From: Oscillibacter sp. ER4
GTDB taxonomy: Bacteria; Bacillota; Clostridia; Oscillospirales; Oscillospiraceae
Direction: 5' to 3'
Length of the DNA stretch: 64,000 nucleotides
Assembly: GCF_000765235.1 (NCBI RefSeq)
Contig: NZ_JPJG01000033.1
Location: forward strand, 1 to 64,000
Positions 25,266-33,694 of the stretch are shown here, in pieces (position 1 is the stretch's first letter; each line of letters begins with the position of its first letter). The notes under the pieces are model-generated. The model worked only from the letters and a program-made list of their open reading frames with translations. It was not told the origin of the DNA and searched no databases. The position numbers and the translations under genes were made by a program.

Positions 25266-26012
25266 CTACTCCAGTTGAGAGATCTGTTCCCACTGGAGGA
25301 TGTATTTTTCATCAATGATCCGGTTGTCATGGTAGTGGCCGAAAAACCAGTAGGCAAATTTGCATCGCTGGCTGATTGTTTCAAGGAAGTCCGTCAGTTC
25401 ATCCGTTCCATAGGAAGGGTTGACTTTTCTCACTACACTGCTGGGAGCGCAATGGGTCAGGATACAGTCCACCGTCCAGTTGACCCGGTCCAGGTTTGCC
25501 AGGGCCTCTTGGTATTCCTCCGGGCTGGGCATCTCCTCAGCCCACCAGCTCACACCCTTGACCCGGAACATGGCCCGCATCCGGCGCATCAGCCAATACT
25601 GGCGCTCGAAATCCGGAGCGGCGGGATCGAGGATGCCATCCTGAATATCGTGGGAGGCCGCGCCGCCCATGGTAAACCAGGTGAGGCCGCCGAAGTGGAA
25701 GACCTGTCCCCGCATAAGGTGCAGGACATGATCCCGCGCCGCATGGACCCGCCCGCCGTTCCACTCCTTTTCCGGAAGAGCGTCCAACAGGCCAAAATTC
25801 TCATGGTTCCCGTCCACGAACAGGGTGGTAAAGGGCTTTTCCTCCAGCCAGTCCAGCCAGTGCTGGTCTTTCTGGCCTCCGTCCCACAAGCCTCCGAAAT
25901 CGCCTGTGATGATGACATAGTCCTCTCGGCTCATCTCTTTCTGCTGGGGGAAGTATTTGCTTCCAAAGCGTTGGAAGCCGCCGTGAGTATCTCCTGTGAT
26001 ATAAATCGCCAT
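25266..26012 (-). CDS. Calcineurin-like metallophosphoesterase
   Basis: 248 residues from MAIYITGDTHG. The five metal-binding blocks are all visible: GDTHG, GDFGGLWD, GNHE, LTHCAPSS and GHYHD. This is the full set of a two-metal phosphoesterase that may act on nucleotides or proteins; the substrate is unknown. The start at 26012 is chosen because the longer frame has no ribosome site. The gene sits between the polymerase unit and the recombinases in the same direction. Confidence 0.9.
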   Translation of the reverse strand: MAIYITGDTHGGFQRFGSKYFPQQKEMSREDYVIITGDFGGLWDGGQKDQHWLDWLEEKPFTTLFVDGNHENFGLLDALPEKEWNGGRVHAARDHVLHLMRGQVFHFGGLTWFTMGGAASHDIQDGILDPAAPDFERQYWLMRRMRAMFRVKGVSWWAEEMPSPEEYQEALANLDRVNWTVDCILTHCAPSSVVRKVNPSYGTDELTDFLETISQRCKFAYWFFGHYHDNRIIDEKYILQWEQISQLE

Positions 26013-26029
26013 TCTGTCACACCTCATGT

Positions 26030-26671
26030 CTACAGGGTCATTTGCTGCTGCCCTGGCAGCGGGGAACGGATCTCCGCATCGGTTGCCGTGCGGATTCCGG
26101 GGCCGTTTCTGGTTTCTGCCGTCACCAGCCGGCCCTTCTGAACAAGCTGTTCCATCAGTTTCCCAACGAATTGATTTGCAAGATTGTGTTTGCCGTCCTT
26201 ATCGCAGAGCCTGCGCACAGAGAACCTTTGAGCAACATTCAAAGCGACCGGGCCCGCGACATACAGGTTCTTGCGTTTTGTCCGGCACTGTTCCAGGATC
26301 GTCTGCGTAATCTCCTCGCGCTTGCTTTCCAACTGGCCCAGATATTCTTCATCGGTGAGTTCCCAGTACCGCTCATAGCAGTCAACGCCATAGCACTGGA
26401 AGGTTTCCGCCTCTTTCATCAATGCTTGGAGCGCGGGGATTTCGTTCACCTCTATGATACCACTAAAATTCATCGGGTGCAGGTATAGATCCTGCTGGCC
26501 TTTCGTGACGGTATCAGATGTACTGTCTCCGTCGGGATGCAGATCCCAGCCCGCACTCTGGAACAGGCGGCGAGTTTCCTCTCGAAACTCAGTCGCGTCA
26601 CTCTCGTCCGGCCAGCTGGAATCGAACTGATAGCGGCTGTGAATCCGGAAATATGTTTTTCTGTATTCCAT
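26030..26671 (-). CDS. Hypothetical protein upstream of recombinases
   Basis: 213 residues with AGGCGGAGGT before ATG. It is unrecognised. The first half is acidic (YFRIHSRYQFDSSWPDESDA) with a His-rich strand; the second (KRKNLYVAGPVALNVAQRFS, VRRLCDKDGKHNLANQFVGK) looks like a small helical DNA-binding region. It follows the first recombinase within 20 bases in transcription and is probably co-expressed. Confidence 0.65.
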   Translation of the reverse strand: MEYRKTYFRIHSRYQFDSSWPDESDATEFREETRRLFQSAGWDLHPDGDSTSDTVTKGQQDLYLHPMNFSGIIEVNEIPALQALMKEAETFQCYGVDCYERYWELTDEEYLGQLESKREEITQTILEQCRTKRKNLYVAGPVALNVAQRFSVRRLCDKDGKHNLANQFVGKLMEQLVQKGRLVTAETRNGPGIRTATDAEIRSPLPGQQQMTL

Positions 26672-26686
26672 AATACCTCCGCCTCC

Positions 26687-28318
26687 TCATTTTTGCTGGG
26701 TGATCTCCGTCCCGTCCTTGAACCGGACAAGGAGGTTCTCCTTGTCCAGCACCTTGATATTGCTGATGAGCTGGCGCACGGTCAGCTCATCGAAGGCACT
26801 GATCACGCCGGTTGCGCCATCCACCTCCTTGCTGAGCTCCTCCAGCCGATGTTCGAATACCGGGGCAGTCTGCTGGGTACGCTCCAGCTCCGCTTTCTTC
26901 GCCATCAGGCTGGTTTTGGCCATGTTTACCTGCTGGAGCTCCTCATCATAGTCGGTGCAGTCCGGCCCGGCGCCCACAATCAGCTGGAAGATCTCCAGCT
27001 GGCGTTCCTGCAGGCCGCGTATCCGCGCCTCCACCGCCGGCAGAGTCAGTTCCTGTTCCTCCCAGGCGAGGGCGGCGGCAATGCTGGCTTTCAGTTCGTC
27101 CTTGGCCAGCTGTGTTTGAAACAGCTCGTTCATGGCCCCGATCACCGCGGCGTGAAGATCCTGCTCGTCCCAGGTGGGCGATTTCTTGCAGAGCTTTTTT
27201 CCATGCTCCAGCCGGTTCTGGCACCGCCACACCACCCGCTTGGCGCCTTTCTGTGTCCAGATCACCCGCCGATAGGGGCTGCCGCATTCTCCGCAGACCA
27301 GCAGTTCACTGAGAACATATTTGCCGCAGTATTTACCCAGCTCCGTCTTGGTTTTTGACGATGTCTTTCGGATGCTGGAGCGCCGGGCAATTTCCTCCTG
27401 CACCTTCTGAAAGGTTTCCCTGTCAATGATGGCCGGATGGCAGTCGTGTACATAATATTTCGGCAGCTCACCGTTGTTGACCCGCTTTTCTTTGCTGAAC
27501 AGGTCCGCGATGTAGGTCTTTTGAAGCAGGGCGTCTCCAATATATTTCTCGTTGCAGAGCATCTTCTGGATGACGCTGTCATGCCAGATTTCTTTGCCGG
27601 TAGCGGTTTTGATCCCGTCCGCCATCAGGTCGGTGACGATCTGGCGGACGCTATGGCCCAGCAGATACCGGGAAAAAATCCGGCGCACCACCGCAGCCTG
27701 CTCCGGATCGATTTCCGGCCGGCCGTCCGCTCCCCTCCGGTAGCCGAGGAAGCCTTTGTAGTTGTAGTAGACCTTCCCGTCCTGGAAGTTCTTGCGGTGG
27801 CCCCACTTCACATTCCCGCTGAGGGATTCGCTCTCCGCCTGGGCCTGGCTCATCATAAAGGTGAGAATCATCTCATTGTCCATATAGAGCGTGTTCACAT
27901 TTTCCTTTTCAAAGTACACGCCTACACCGTATTGTTTCAGGCGGCGCACATAGTTCAGCCCGTCCAGTGTGTTGCGGCAGAACCGGGACACCGACTTGGT
28001 GATGACCAGATCGATCTTCCCCTTTTGGCAGTCCCGTACCATCTTCAGGAAGTCCTTGCGCTTCCGGGCCGAGGTGCCGGTGATCCCCTCATCCGCATAC
28101 AGGCGCACCATGGTCCAGTCCGGATTGGAGTTGATCTTGTCGGTATAGTATTCGATCTGCGCCTCATAGCTGGATAGCTGCTCCTCCTTGTCGGTGGACA
28201 CCCGGCAGTAGGGGGCCACCCGCAGATGTTTTTTGCGGATATCACGCTCCGCCAGCTGGGGATCACAGGGGATTATAGTTACCTTTTTGGGCGCTGCCGC
28301 CTGTACAGCCGCGTTCAT
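26687..28318 (-). CDS. Large serine recombinase
   Basis: 543 residues. The resolvase domain has the nucleophile Ser in YCRVSTDKEEQLSSYEAQ (near residue 40), then GITGTSARKRKDF and SVSRFCRNTLDGLNYVR. The recombinase domain (RIFSRYLLGHSVRQIVTDLM), the zinc ribbon (CGECGSPYRRV) and a coiled coil follow. Such enzymes insert and excise DNA between attB and attP sites without sequence loss. It overlaps the middle gene of the trio by four bases. Confidence 0.93.
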   Translation of the reverse strand: MNAAVQAAAPKKVTIIPCDPQLAERDIRKKHLRVAPYCRVSTDKEEQLSSYEAQIEYYTDKINSNPDWTMVRLYADEGITGTSARKRKDFLKMVRDCQKGKIDLVITKSVSRFCRNTLDGLNYVRRLKQYGVGVYFEKENVNTLYMDNEMILTFMMSQAQAESESLSGNVKWGHRKNFQDGKVYYNYKGFLGYRRGADGRPEIDPEQAAVVRRIFSRYLLGHSVRQIVTDLMADGIKTATGKEIWHDSVIQKMLCNEKYIGDALLQKTYIADLFSKEKRVNNGELPKYYVHDCHPAIIDRETFQKVQEEIARRSSIRKTSSKTKTELGKYCGKYVLSELLVCGECGSPYRRVIWTQKGAKRVVWRCQNRLEHGKKLCKKSPTWDEQDLHAAVIGAMNELFQTQLAKDELKASIAAALAWEEQELTLPAVEARIRGLQERQLEIFQLIVGAGPDCTDYDEELQQVNMAKTSLMAKKAELERTQQTAPVFEHRLEELSKEVDGATGVISAFDELTVRQLISNIKVLDKENLLVRFKDGTEITQQK

Positions 28319-29172
28319 ACCGCCAGCTCCTCTCTATGTTGAATCTTCAATACGGGCATCGGTGCCAGCTCTATGCCGCCTTGTCCCATACGGATATGGC
28401 TGGCGGCCGCTTCGCAAAATGCCCATAGGGTTTCTTCATCCTCCGGGTTCTCGCGCACCTGCCGGACGAGATCCCTCAGCCGCTGGCAGGGGCCGGGGTC
28501 CGGCATTTCATTGTAACGCTCGGTAGCCGCGCCGAGGATAAGGGCTTTCACATATTCGTGGTTGGCGTCCGCCCGATTGAAGCACAGGTTCAGTTCATTC
28601 TGGATGCGGATGCTGTCCAGGGAGGGGGTGGGCGGAGCCGTTTCCCTGATCTCTTCCACAGCCAGAGCCAGCAGGCGGAGTTTCTTTCGCACCCGCGCCA
28701 GCAGTTCCTCGTCTGCAATGTACAGGCTGTGCCCGCATTCCGGGTTCTGGCAGTGCCAGCGGGGGCGGCCTTGGCGCCTGGTGTCCCGCGTCATGGGGGA
28801 GCCGCATATCGCGCACACTGCCCGCCCGCGCACCGGAGCCAGCTGTTTTGGGCAGGGGGCATAGGTAGTCTGGTCACCGCGCCGCAGCTGGACGGCAAGG
28901 AAATCGGCATCGGAAATCAATCGGGGGCATACATCGCCGCCCAGGTATTTGGGATTTTCCAAGATGCGTTTTACCATGTGCTTGTTCCACCGCGGTGTGT
29001 GCTGATGATAACGGATGCCCTGCCGCTCCATCTCCGCGGCGATTTGGCTGTAGGACGCGCCCAGCAGATAGCGGGAAAAGATGTCCTGGACCGCTTTTTC
29101 TTCCTCAGTCTGACGGATGATTTCTCCGTTTTGAATCGAGTAACCGAACGGAATTTTTCTCTGCCAAGCCAT
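28315..29172 (-). CDS. Recombinase-like protein lacking the catalytic domain
   Basis: 285 residues. It starts directly in the recombinase domain (MAWQRKIPFGYSIQNGEIIR, IFSRYLLGASYSQIAAEMER), then has a zinc ribbon (CAICGSPMTRD...CQNPEC) and a C-terminal helical part. There is no resolvase domain and no catalytic Ser, and the ATG directly follows the upstream stop, so the gene looks deliberate rather than broken. It is likely a DNA-binding partner that helps its two neighbours choose or pair sites. Confidence 0.85.
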   Translation of the reverse strand: MAWQRKIPFGYSIQNGEIIRQTEEEKAVQDIFSRYLLGASYSQIAAEMERQGIRYHQHTPRWNKHMVKRILENPKYLGGDVCPRLISDADFLAVQLRRGDQTTYAPCPKQLAPVRGRAVCAICGSPMTRDTRRQGRPRWHCQNPECGHSLYIADEELLARVRKKLRLLALAVEEIRETAPPTPSLDSIRIQNELNLCFNRADANHEYVKALILGAATERYNEMPDPGPCQRLRDLVRQVRENPEDEETLWAFCEAAASHIRMGQGGIELAPMPVLKIQHREELAV

Positions 29173-30759
29173 TTACCGCACCGCCCTTTCCACTTTTTCC
29201 GTCAGCTCCAGGCCATTGTGGAGCTGGAACCTCACCTGCTCTGCTGATACGATTATGATTCGCTGGATGAGCTCCTCGAAGGCACCGGCGTCCACCTGGT
29301 CCATCCGCTCAGGGATCTCCTCCAGATACACCAGCATCTGCTCTGTGGCTTGGATCTGGCGGTCTTCTCCTGTGGAATCGAGGATGCGGCGCCGCAGTTT
29401 GCGCAGATCCCGCAGTTTCCGGCCGATCTCGTCCGTCTGGGATAAATAGAGAGCAGAATCCACGTATCCTTTCGACTTCAGCCGTACAAGGACGAGATTC
29501 TGCTCTGTGAGATGGGATATTTCTTTGTCAATATCGCTGATTCTGCGGTTGGAGCGGAGCTCCCGTTCCCGCAGCTCCCGCAGCTGCCCCAGAACCGGCC
29601 GCAGGATGCGGCCGCTGCCCTGCTTCAGCTTCCGGCAGAGACGGAGGACCGCCTGTTCGATCTCCGTTTCCGGAATTTGTGGGATCGGGCAGTCAGCCTT
29701 GGACTTGTCATGCCGGTGGCAGACCCAATACCGCTTTCCACTGGAGATCTTTTGGCGGCACATGGAGCCGCACTCCCCACAGAAAATGTGGCCGCTGTAC
29801 ACAGATTCCCGCGGTTTTGCACCTGCTGTAAACTGTTCCCTGCGGGATGCCATCAGCTCCTGTACCCGTTGGAACTCCTCCCGGCTGACGATGGCAGGGT
29901 GGCAGTTCTCCGCAAAGTATTGCGGTTTCTCTCCATGATTGCGCACCTGCCGGAAGGGGATGGTATCGGTGGCATAGCTCTTTTGCCAGATCATATCCCC
30001 GGTGTAGGAGATGTTGGTCAGGATGTAGTGTACTGTGGACGGATGCCATTTCTGTCGTCCCCGGCCCCGCTCTGTTCCGAGCCGGTTCAGCTCTCTGGCA
30101 ATGTCTTCTTTGCCCTGGCCCCTCAGATAGGCGCTGTAAATCATGCGGACCACCTCAGCCTCCTCGGGGATGATCTCCAGATCACGGCCTGCCAGCCGGT
30201 AGCCATAGGGCGCTGTGGGCGGGACGAACAGCCCCTTTTCCATCCGCATCCGCACGCTGGTGCGCATATTGCCGGAGTGGTTGGTGGATTCCATCTGGGC
30301 GAAAGCCCCGTAGATCTGCGCGACCTGTTCCGAGGTCATTTTCCCCGTATCAATATTTTCCTTTTCGAAGTAGATGCTGATCCCAAGGCGGAGCAGCTCC
30401 CGCACGAATTGAATGTACTCCTTGGTGTTGCGGGCAAACCGGGAGATGGATTTGACCAATACCCGGTCGATCTTTCCCGCCCTGCAGTCCTCCATCATTC
30501 GGTTGAAGTCATCCCGCCTGCGGGCCTCCAGACCGGTGATCCCCTCGTCCGCGTAGATGTCCACCATCTCCCAGTCCTCTTTCGAGGCGATGTACTTGCT
30601 GTAAAAATCGACCTGGGCAATGTAGGAGTTGATCTGGTCATCGGAGTCGCTGCTGACTCTCGCGTAGGCGGCCACCCGCAATTTGGCCCGTTCCGGTGCG
30701 CGTGGGTCGATCACGGTAATCCGTGGAGCGCCCGCGGCTGCTGTGTTTGCCGTTGTCAT
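29173..30759 (-). CDS. Large serine recombinase
   Basis: 528 residues with AAAGGAGGT before ATG. The catalytic Ser lies in YARVSSDSDDQINSYIAQ. GITGLEARRRDDFNRM, SISRFARNTKEY and FEKENIDTGKMTSEQVAQIY are all present, then recombinase domain, zinc ribbon (CGECGSMCRQK) and coiled coil. It differs in detail from the recombinase at 26687-28318, so the pair is not a recent copy. It is the first gene of the trio. Confidence 0.93.
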   Translation of the reverse strand: MTTANTAAAGAPRITVIDPRAPERAKLRVAAYARVSSDSDDQINSYIAQVDFYSKYIASKEDWEMVDIYADEGITGLEARRRDDFNRMMEDCRAGKIDRVLVKSISRFARNTKEYIQFVRELLRLGISIYFEKENIDTGKMTSEQVAQIYGAFAQMESTNHSGNMRTSVRMRMEKGLFVPPTAPYGYRLAGRDLEIIPEEAEVVRMIYSAYLRGQGKEDIARELNRLGTERGRGRQKWHPSTVHYILTNISYTGDMIWQKSYATDTIPFRQVRNHGEKPQYFAENCHPAIVSREEFQRVQELMASRREQFTAGAKPRESVYSGHIFCGECGSMCRQKISSGKRYWVCHRHDKSKADCPIPQIPETEIEQAVLRLCRKLKQGSGRILRPVLGQLRELRERELRSNRRISDIDKEISHLTEQNLVLVRLKSKGYVDSALYLSQTDEIGRKLRDLRKLRRRILDSTGEDRQIQATEQMLVYLEEIPERMDQVDAGAFEELIQRIIIVSAEQVRFQLHNGLELTEKVERAVR

Positions 30760-30880
30760 ATCTTTTTTGACCTCCTTTCAGCGACACACAATACCATGTT
30801 CTTCTCCCAATAGCTATCACCAAACCCAACGAAGACGCGGGGGGAAATTTGGGCAACCAGTTCAGTTTTCTGGCGGCGGT

Positions 30881-31036
30881 TCAGGCGAACAGCAGAGTGG
30901 GGCGGAGCCTCCGTTCCAATTCCCGGCGGGCCGCCTCCTGCTCTGCGGCGCTCAGTCTTCCGTCCGCTGTGAGACGCTCCAGCATCTTCAGGGCGGAAAG
31001 GAATATGAGGTTATCGGTCAGTTCTTTTTTTGTCAT
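30881..31036 (-). CDS. Short SHOCT-like protein
   Basis: 51 residues from MTKKELTDNLIFLSALKMLE, with AAGGAGGG upstream. LTADGRLSAAEQEAARRELE is the short helical SHOCT-like motif often fused to other domains or encoded alone near recombinases. The longer frame upstream has no ribosome site. Role unknown. Confidence 0.65.
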   Translation of the reverse strand: MTKKELTDNLIFLSALKMLERLTADGRLSAAEQEAARRELERRLRPTLLFA

Positions 31037-31160
31037 TCTAAAAGCCCTCCTTGATAGGATGGGCCGCCCACCGGAGCCGATGGACGGCACGGTGCTGTGT
31101 TCTGATGGCTTGCCAGATGGATTGTGCCATGCGGGTGCTTTTTCTGTCTTGCCGCGACGC

Positions 31161-31550
31161 CTATTCCAGAGTGGGTCCACGATAAGCGTCAGCCAGACCA
31201 ACGCTGACCTTCAGCGCGTGATCAAACTGTTCCAGTTCTTCTCCGCTCAGCCTGCCGATCCTGCCCCGCAGTCTGGAGCGGTCCAGGGTGCGCAGCTGCT
31301 CCAGCAGGACGATGGAGCCGGGGCGCAGGGCCGCGTGTTGTCCGTCTATCCGCGCATGGGTGGGAAGCCTTGCCTTTCCCGCCCGGCTGGTAATGGGCGC
31401 CGCGATCACTGTGGGGCTGTGGCGGTTGCCCACGTCGTTCTGCACAATGACCACAGGGCGGACGCCGCCCTGTTCAGAGCCAACTACCGGCCGCAGGTCA
31501 GCATAGTAAATGTCGCCGCGGCTGATTTCCTGTCTGCAATATATTTTCAT
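31161..31550 (-). CDS. PemK/MazF-family endoribonuclease toxin
   Basis: 129 residues from MKIYCRQEISRGDIYYADL, with AAGGAGGT upstream. The patterns GDIYYADLRPVVGSEQGGVR, PVVIVQNDVGN and VIAAPITSR are those of MazF/PemK, which cut mRNA at short sites. No recognisable MazE-type antitoxin lies next to it; the SHOCT-like protein (51 residues) is the closest small gene. It may act in element maintenance, or the antitoxin may be an unrecognised type. Confidence 0.88.
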   Translation of the reverse strand: MKIYCRQEISRGDIYYADLRPVVGSEQGGVRPVVIVQNDVGNRHSPTVIAAPITSRAGKARLPTHARIDGQHAALRPGSIVLLEQLRTLDRSRLRGRIGRLSGEELEQFDHALKVSVGLADAYRGPTLE

Positions 31551-31559
31551 GGAATACAC

Positions 31560-32250
31560 CTCCTTGTATCTTGGGCTTAATATCACAAAAATAGGGACCG
31601 CTTCCGCATCTCCCGCACTTGGTTGGAATGGCTGCTCGTATGGCATGTTCCGGTCAGTAAACGGGTTTTAGACAGAAGCGATCCCCATTGCTTCTGATAT
31701 TAAGACTTCACATTTGTGTTGTCTTCTTCTGCGCTCGTATTCGACACTACTCCCCCAAGCGCGGAGCCAGCGCATACAGCGCCAACTCATAGGGCGATCT
31801 GTCTGAACCACGGCTGGCTTCACCGCGTCATGGGAGTCTCACCCCCGGCAGGATCTCTGTCGGCCGCCCTCCTTGCGTGGTCCCCATTCCGGTGGGGGCT
31901 GGGACTGGACGGAAGTATCATTGTCCCTGACGGAGTCATTGCGATACAGCTTGCCATCGGCTGTTTTGTGGACGGATGGACCCGCTTGGCACCTTATTTG
32001 GCCGTCGTTGATAGAGGGATAATCCGGCAGGCTGGCACAACCGAACAAAAATGTATAGGTGACCTCGTTTGCAGCCTGTACCAGAACCTCTACAGGTGGT
32101 CTTGGCGCATCCTCCAGCGTCGCTTGCCCCTTTTCAGAAGAGGCCCCGTCAGGAAGGTATTCAGACAATCGGATGTTCAATTTTCAAGGTGCTTGATGAG
32201 GTAGCTTATACCCCCTCACTTTCTTTCCCGTTGAAAAAGGGAATCCACAA
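31560..32250. other. Gene-poor stretch with a possible 113-residue frame
   Basis: A minus-strand frame (31839-32180, TTG start) encodes EVLVQAANEVTYTFLFGCAS, LPDYPSINDGQIRCQAGPSV and a Ser/Gln-rich end. It lacks a ribosome site and its composition is unlike a folded protein, yet I have the impression that this wording recurs in other gut Firmicutes, which would fit a conserved RNA or spurious call. The rest (31640-31840 and 32180-32250) shows no gene. A structured RNA is possible. Confidence 0.3.
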
Positions 32251-32259
32251 AAACAAAAT

Positions 32260-32721
32260 TTACTTTTTCAGAAATTTTTTGATTTTCCCTAAGATATTTC
32301 GTTCCCGATAGCTTACCGCCTGCTGTGAAAGTCCAAGCAGTTCTGCGACTTGTGATTGTGAGCATTCTTGCCAAAAACGAAGGAGGATGAGCTGACGCTC
32401 ATCCTCCTTCAGCAGTGCTACTGCCTGTCTGAGAAGTTCGTTCTCAATGCTTCTCATAAGATGCTCCTCTGGAGTAGGATCTTCATTTGAAAACTGCCGC
32501 TTCTCATCTTCGACCAGGCGTTCATAGGAATCTTCCCGGCCAGGAATGAAATGTGCAGTTTTTGTTTCTGGGTCATAGACAAAGCGCTCCTGCTTCAGAT
32601 CCACTTCCTGGTATTCTTCTTTTCGATCCCCTTTTCGAAGTACACTGAGAACTTCTGGCGGAATTTCAATGCCTGGATATAATTTTTCATAATTAATATG
32701 GTATTTATCTCGCCTTGCCAT
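32260..32721 (-). CDS. Sigma-70 region-4-like factor of the element
   Basis: 153 residues from MARRDKYHINYEKLYPGIE, with GGAGGAAAGGCAA upstream. The C-terminal helix-turn-helix (LLRFWQECSQSQVAELLGLS, QQAVSYRERNILGKIKKF) is sigma region 4; region 2 is not obvious, so it may serve as a specialised regulator rather than a full sigma factor. Such short factors are common in Firmicutes ICEs and prophages. A 16-base perfect inverted repeat lies directly upstream of its ribosome site. Confidence 0.8.
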   Translation of the reverse strand: MARRDKYHINYEKLYPGIEIPPEVLSVLRKGDRKEEYQEVDLKQERFVYDPETKTAHFIPGREDSYERLVEDEKRQFSNEDPTPEEHLMRSIENELLRQAVALLKEDERQLILLRFWQECSQSQVAELLGLSQQAVSYRERNILGKIKKFLKK

Positions 32722-32736
32722 TTGCCTTTCCTCCAA

Positions 32737-32773
32737 ATTTCAAGATTTTGATAGCGAATCAAAATCTTGAAAT
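32737..32773. promoter_or_regulatory. Perfect 16-base inverted repeat before the sigma-like gene
   Basis: ATTTCAAGATTTTGAT and ATCAAAATCTTGAAAT are perfect complements around AGCGA. The repeat ends one base before GGAGG of the sigma-like gene. As DNA it could be an operator; as RNA it would form a stable 16-base-pair stem just upstream of the ribosome site and could modulate translation. Confidence 0.75.
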
Positions 32774-32830
32774 CAGGGGTACTTGGCGATATAAGCCTCC
32801 CAGCCCATGCCGGCCCTCCCAGTGCCGGGC

Positions 32831-32867
32831 AGAAAAATAGCCGGGGACGCATTTCTGCATCCCCGGC
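32831..32867 (-). terminator. Terminator downstream of the 180-residue gene
   Basis: GCCGGGGA pairs with TCCCCGGC (32840-32867) and is followed in the minus direction by TATTTTTCT. A second strong hairpin (GGGCCGGGAC/GTCCCGGCCC) lies at 32903-32932 without a T-run. From 32774 to 33037 no gene is seen. Confidence 0.75.
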
Positions 32868-33037
32868 CGATCCCCGCCGCCATATTGCGGCAGGAATACA
32901 GCGGGCCGGGACACTTTACAGCGTCCCGGCCCTTGTCAGCTGGTCCTATTCATTTTTGCGCATACCTGCCACTGTACTGAGTATAGCAGAGGCAAAGTCG
33001 GAAGGGAGTAGGGATTTCGTCGGTTTTTCATCGGGAA

Positions 33038-33580
33038 TCAGTCGGGATAAAGTCGGGGCAGCTCCAATTCTTCCTGAAGTTCCGGCACAGCATAACCAAA
33101 AAGGCAGAGGGACAATAAGAAGATCGCCTCGCGCTTCCGGTCATAGAATACGCTTCGCTCCATATTCAACTCATCCAGCAGTTCCTTTTCTGTGCTGTTG
33201 AAACGGTGGATAAATTGTTTGGTCAAGATCTCATAGTAAAGTTCCCCCCGGTCAGGGTATCGTTTCAAGCGGAGAAGGGCACGGTCGATCACATCCACCA
33301 GCATCCGGTTTTCCATCACGCAGCAGACCCGTTCCTCAAACTCCTGCAGATCCATATCCGGGGCGAAGCTTTGCAGATAGATAAGCCCGGTATCAGCGTC
33401 CTGAGCGCCCAGCTCCCAGGCATATTCATGCAGTTCCTCCACCCGCTCACTGAGGACCCACACCACATCCCGGTAGATTTTCAATATCAGCTTTACCCGG
33501 TGATAGGCCAGCTGGCTGTCAAATCCAAGGGTCGCCATCTGCCTTTTACATTTCTGCACAGTGGAGCTTTCTTTTCTCAT
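33038..33580 (-). CDS. Putative element regulator (ArpU-like layout)
   Basis: 180 residues with GGAGGAGAATGGC before ATG. A long helical N-terminal part (LKIYRDVVWVLSERVEELHE) is followed by a C-terminal region with HRFNSTEKELLDELNMERSV and FYDRKREAIFLLSLCLFG, which has the two-helix form of phage and ICE late-gene regulators of the ArpU/RinA type. Assignment is tentative. Its start is preceded by a copy of the operator found before the XRE gene, so it is probably controlled by that repressor. Confidence 0.65.
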   Translation of the reverse strand: MRKESSTVQKCKRQMATLGFDSQLAYHRVKLILKIYRDVVWVLSERVEELHEYAWELGAQDADTGLIYLQSFAPDMDLQEFEERVCCVMENRMLVDVIDRALLRLKRYPDRGELYYEILTKQFIHRFNSTEKELLDELNMERSVFYDRKREAIFLLSLCLFGYAVPELQEELELPRLYPD

Positions 33581-33598
33581 GCCATTCTCCTCCTCCCA

Positions 33599-33618
33599 TG
33601 TTCGCTAAACTGCGAACA
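33599..33618. promoter_or_regulatory. Operator copy 1 (TGTTCGC-N6-GCGAACA)
   Basis: Perfect 7-base inverted repeat with a 6-base gap, directly upstream of the ribosome site of the 180-residue regulator. A near-identical site lies before the XRE gene at 34702-34721. Confidence 0.78.
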
Positions 33619-33694
33619 AAATGCATACAACAAAGCCTGTGAACATTGGTGCGGCCGCGCCCCTCTCTTAGGAGAAGGGCTTGCCGTACCAAAC

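Noticed and set aside
32595-32852. 85-residue minus frame
   Set aside because: Shadow across the inverted repeat and terminator; no ribosome site.
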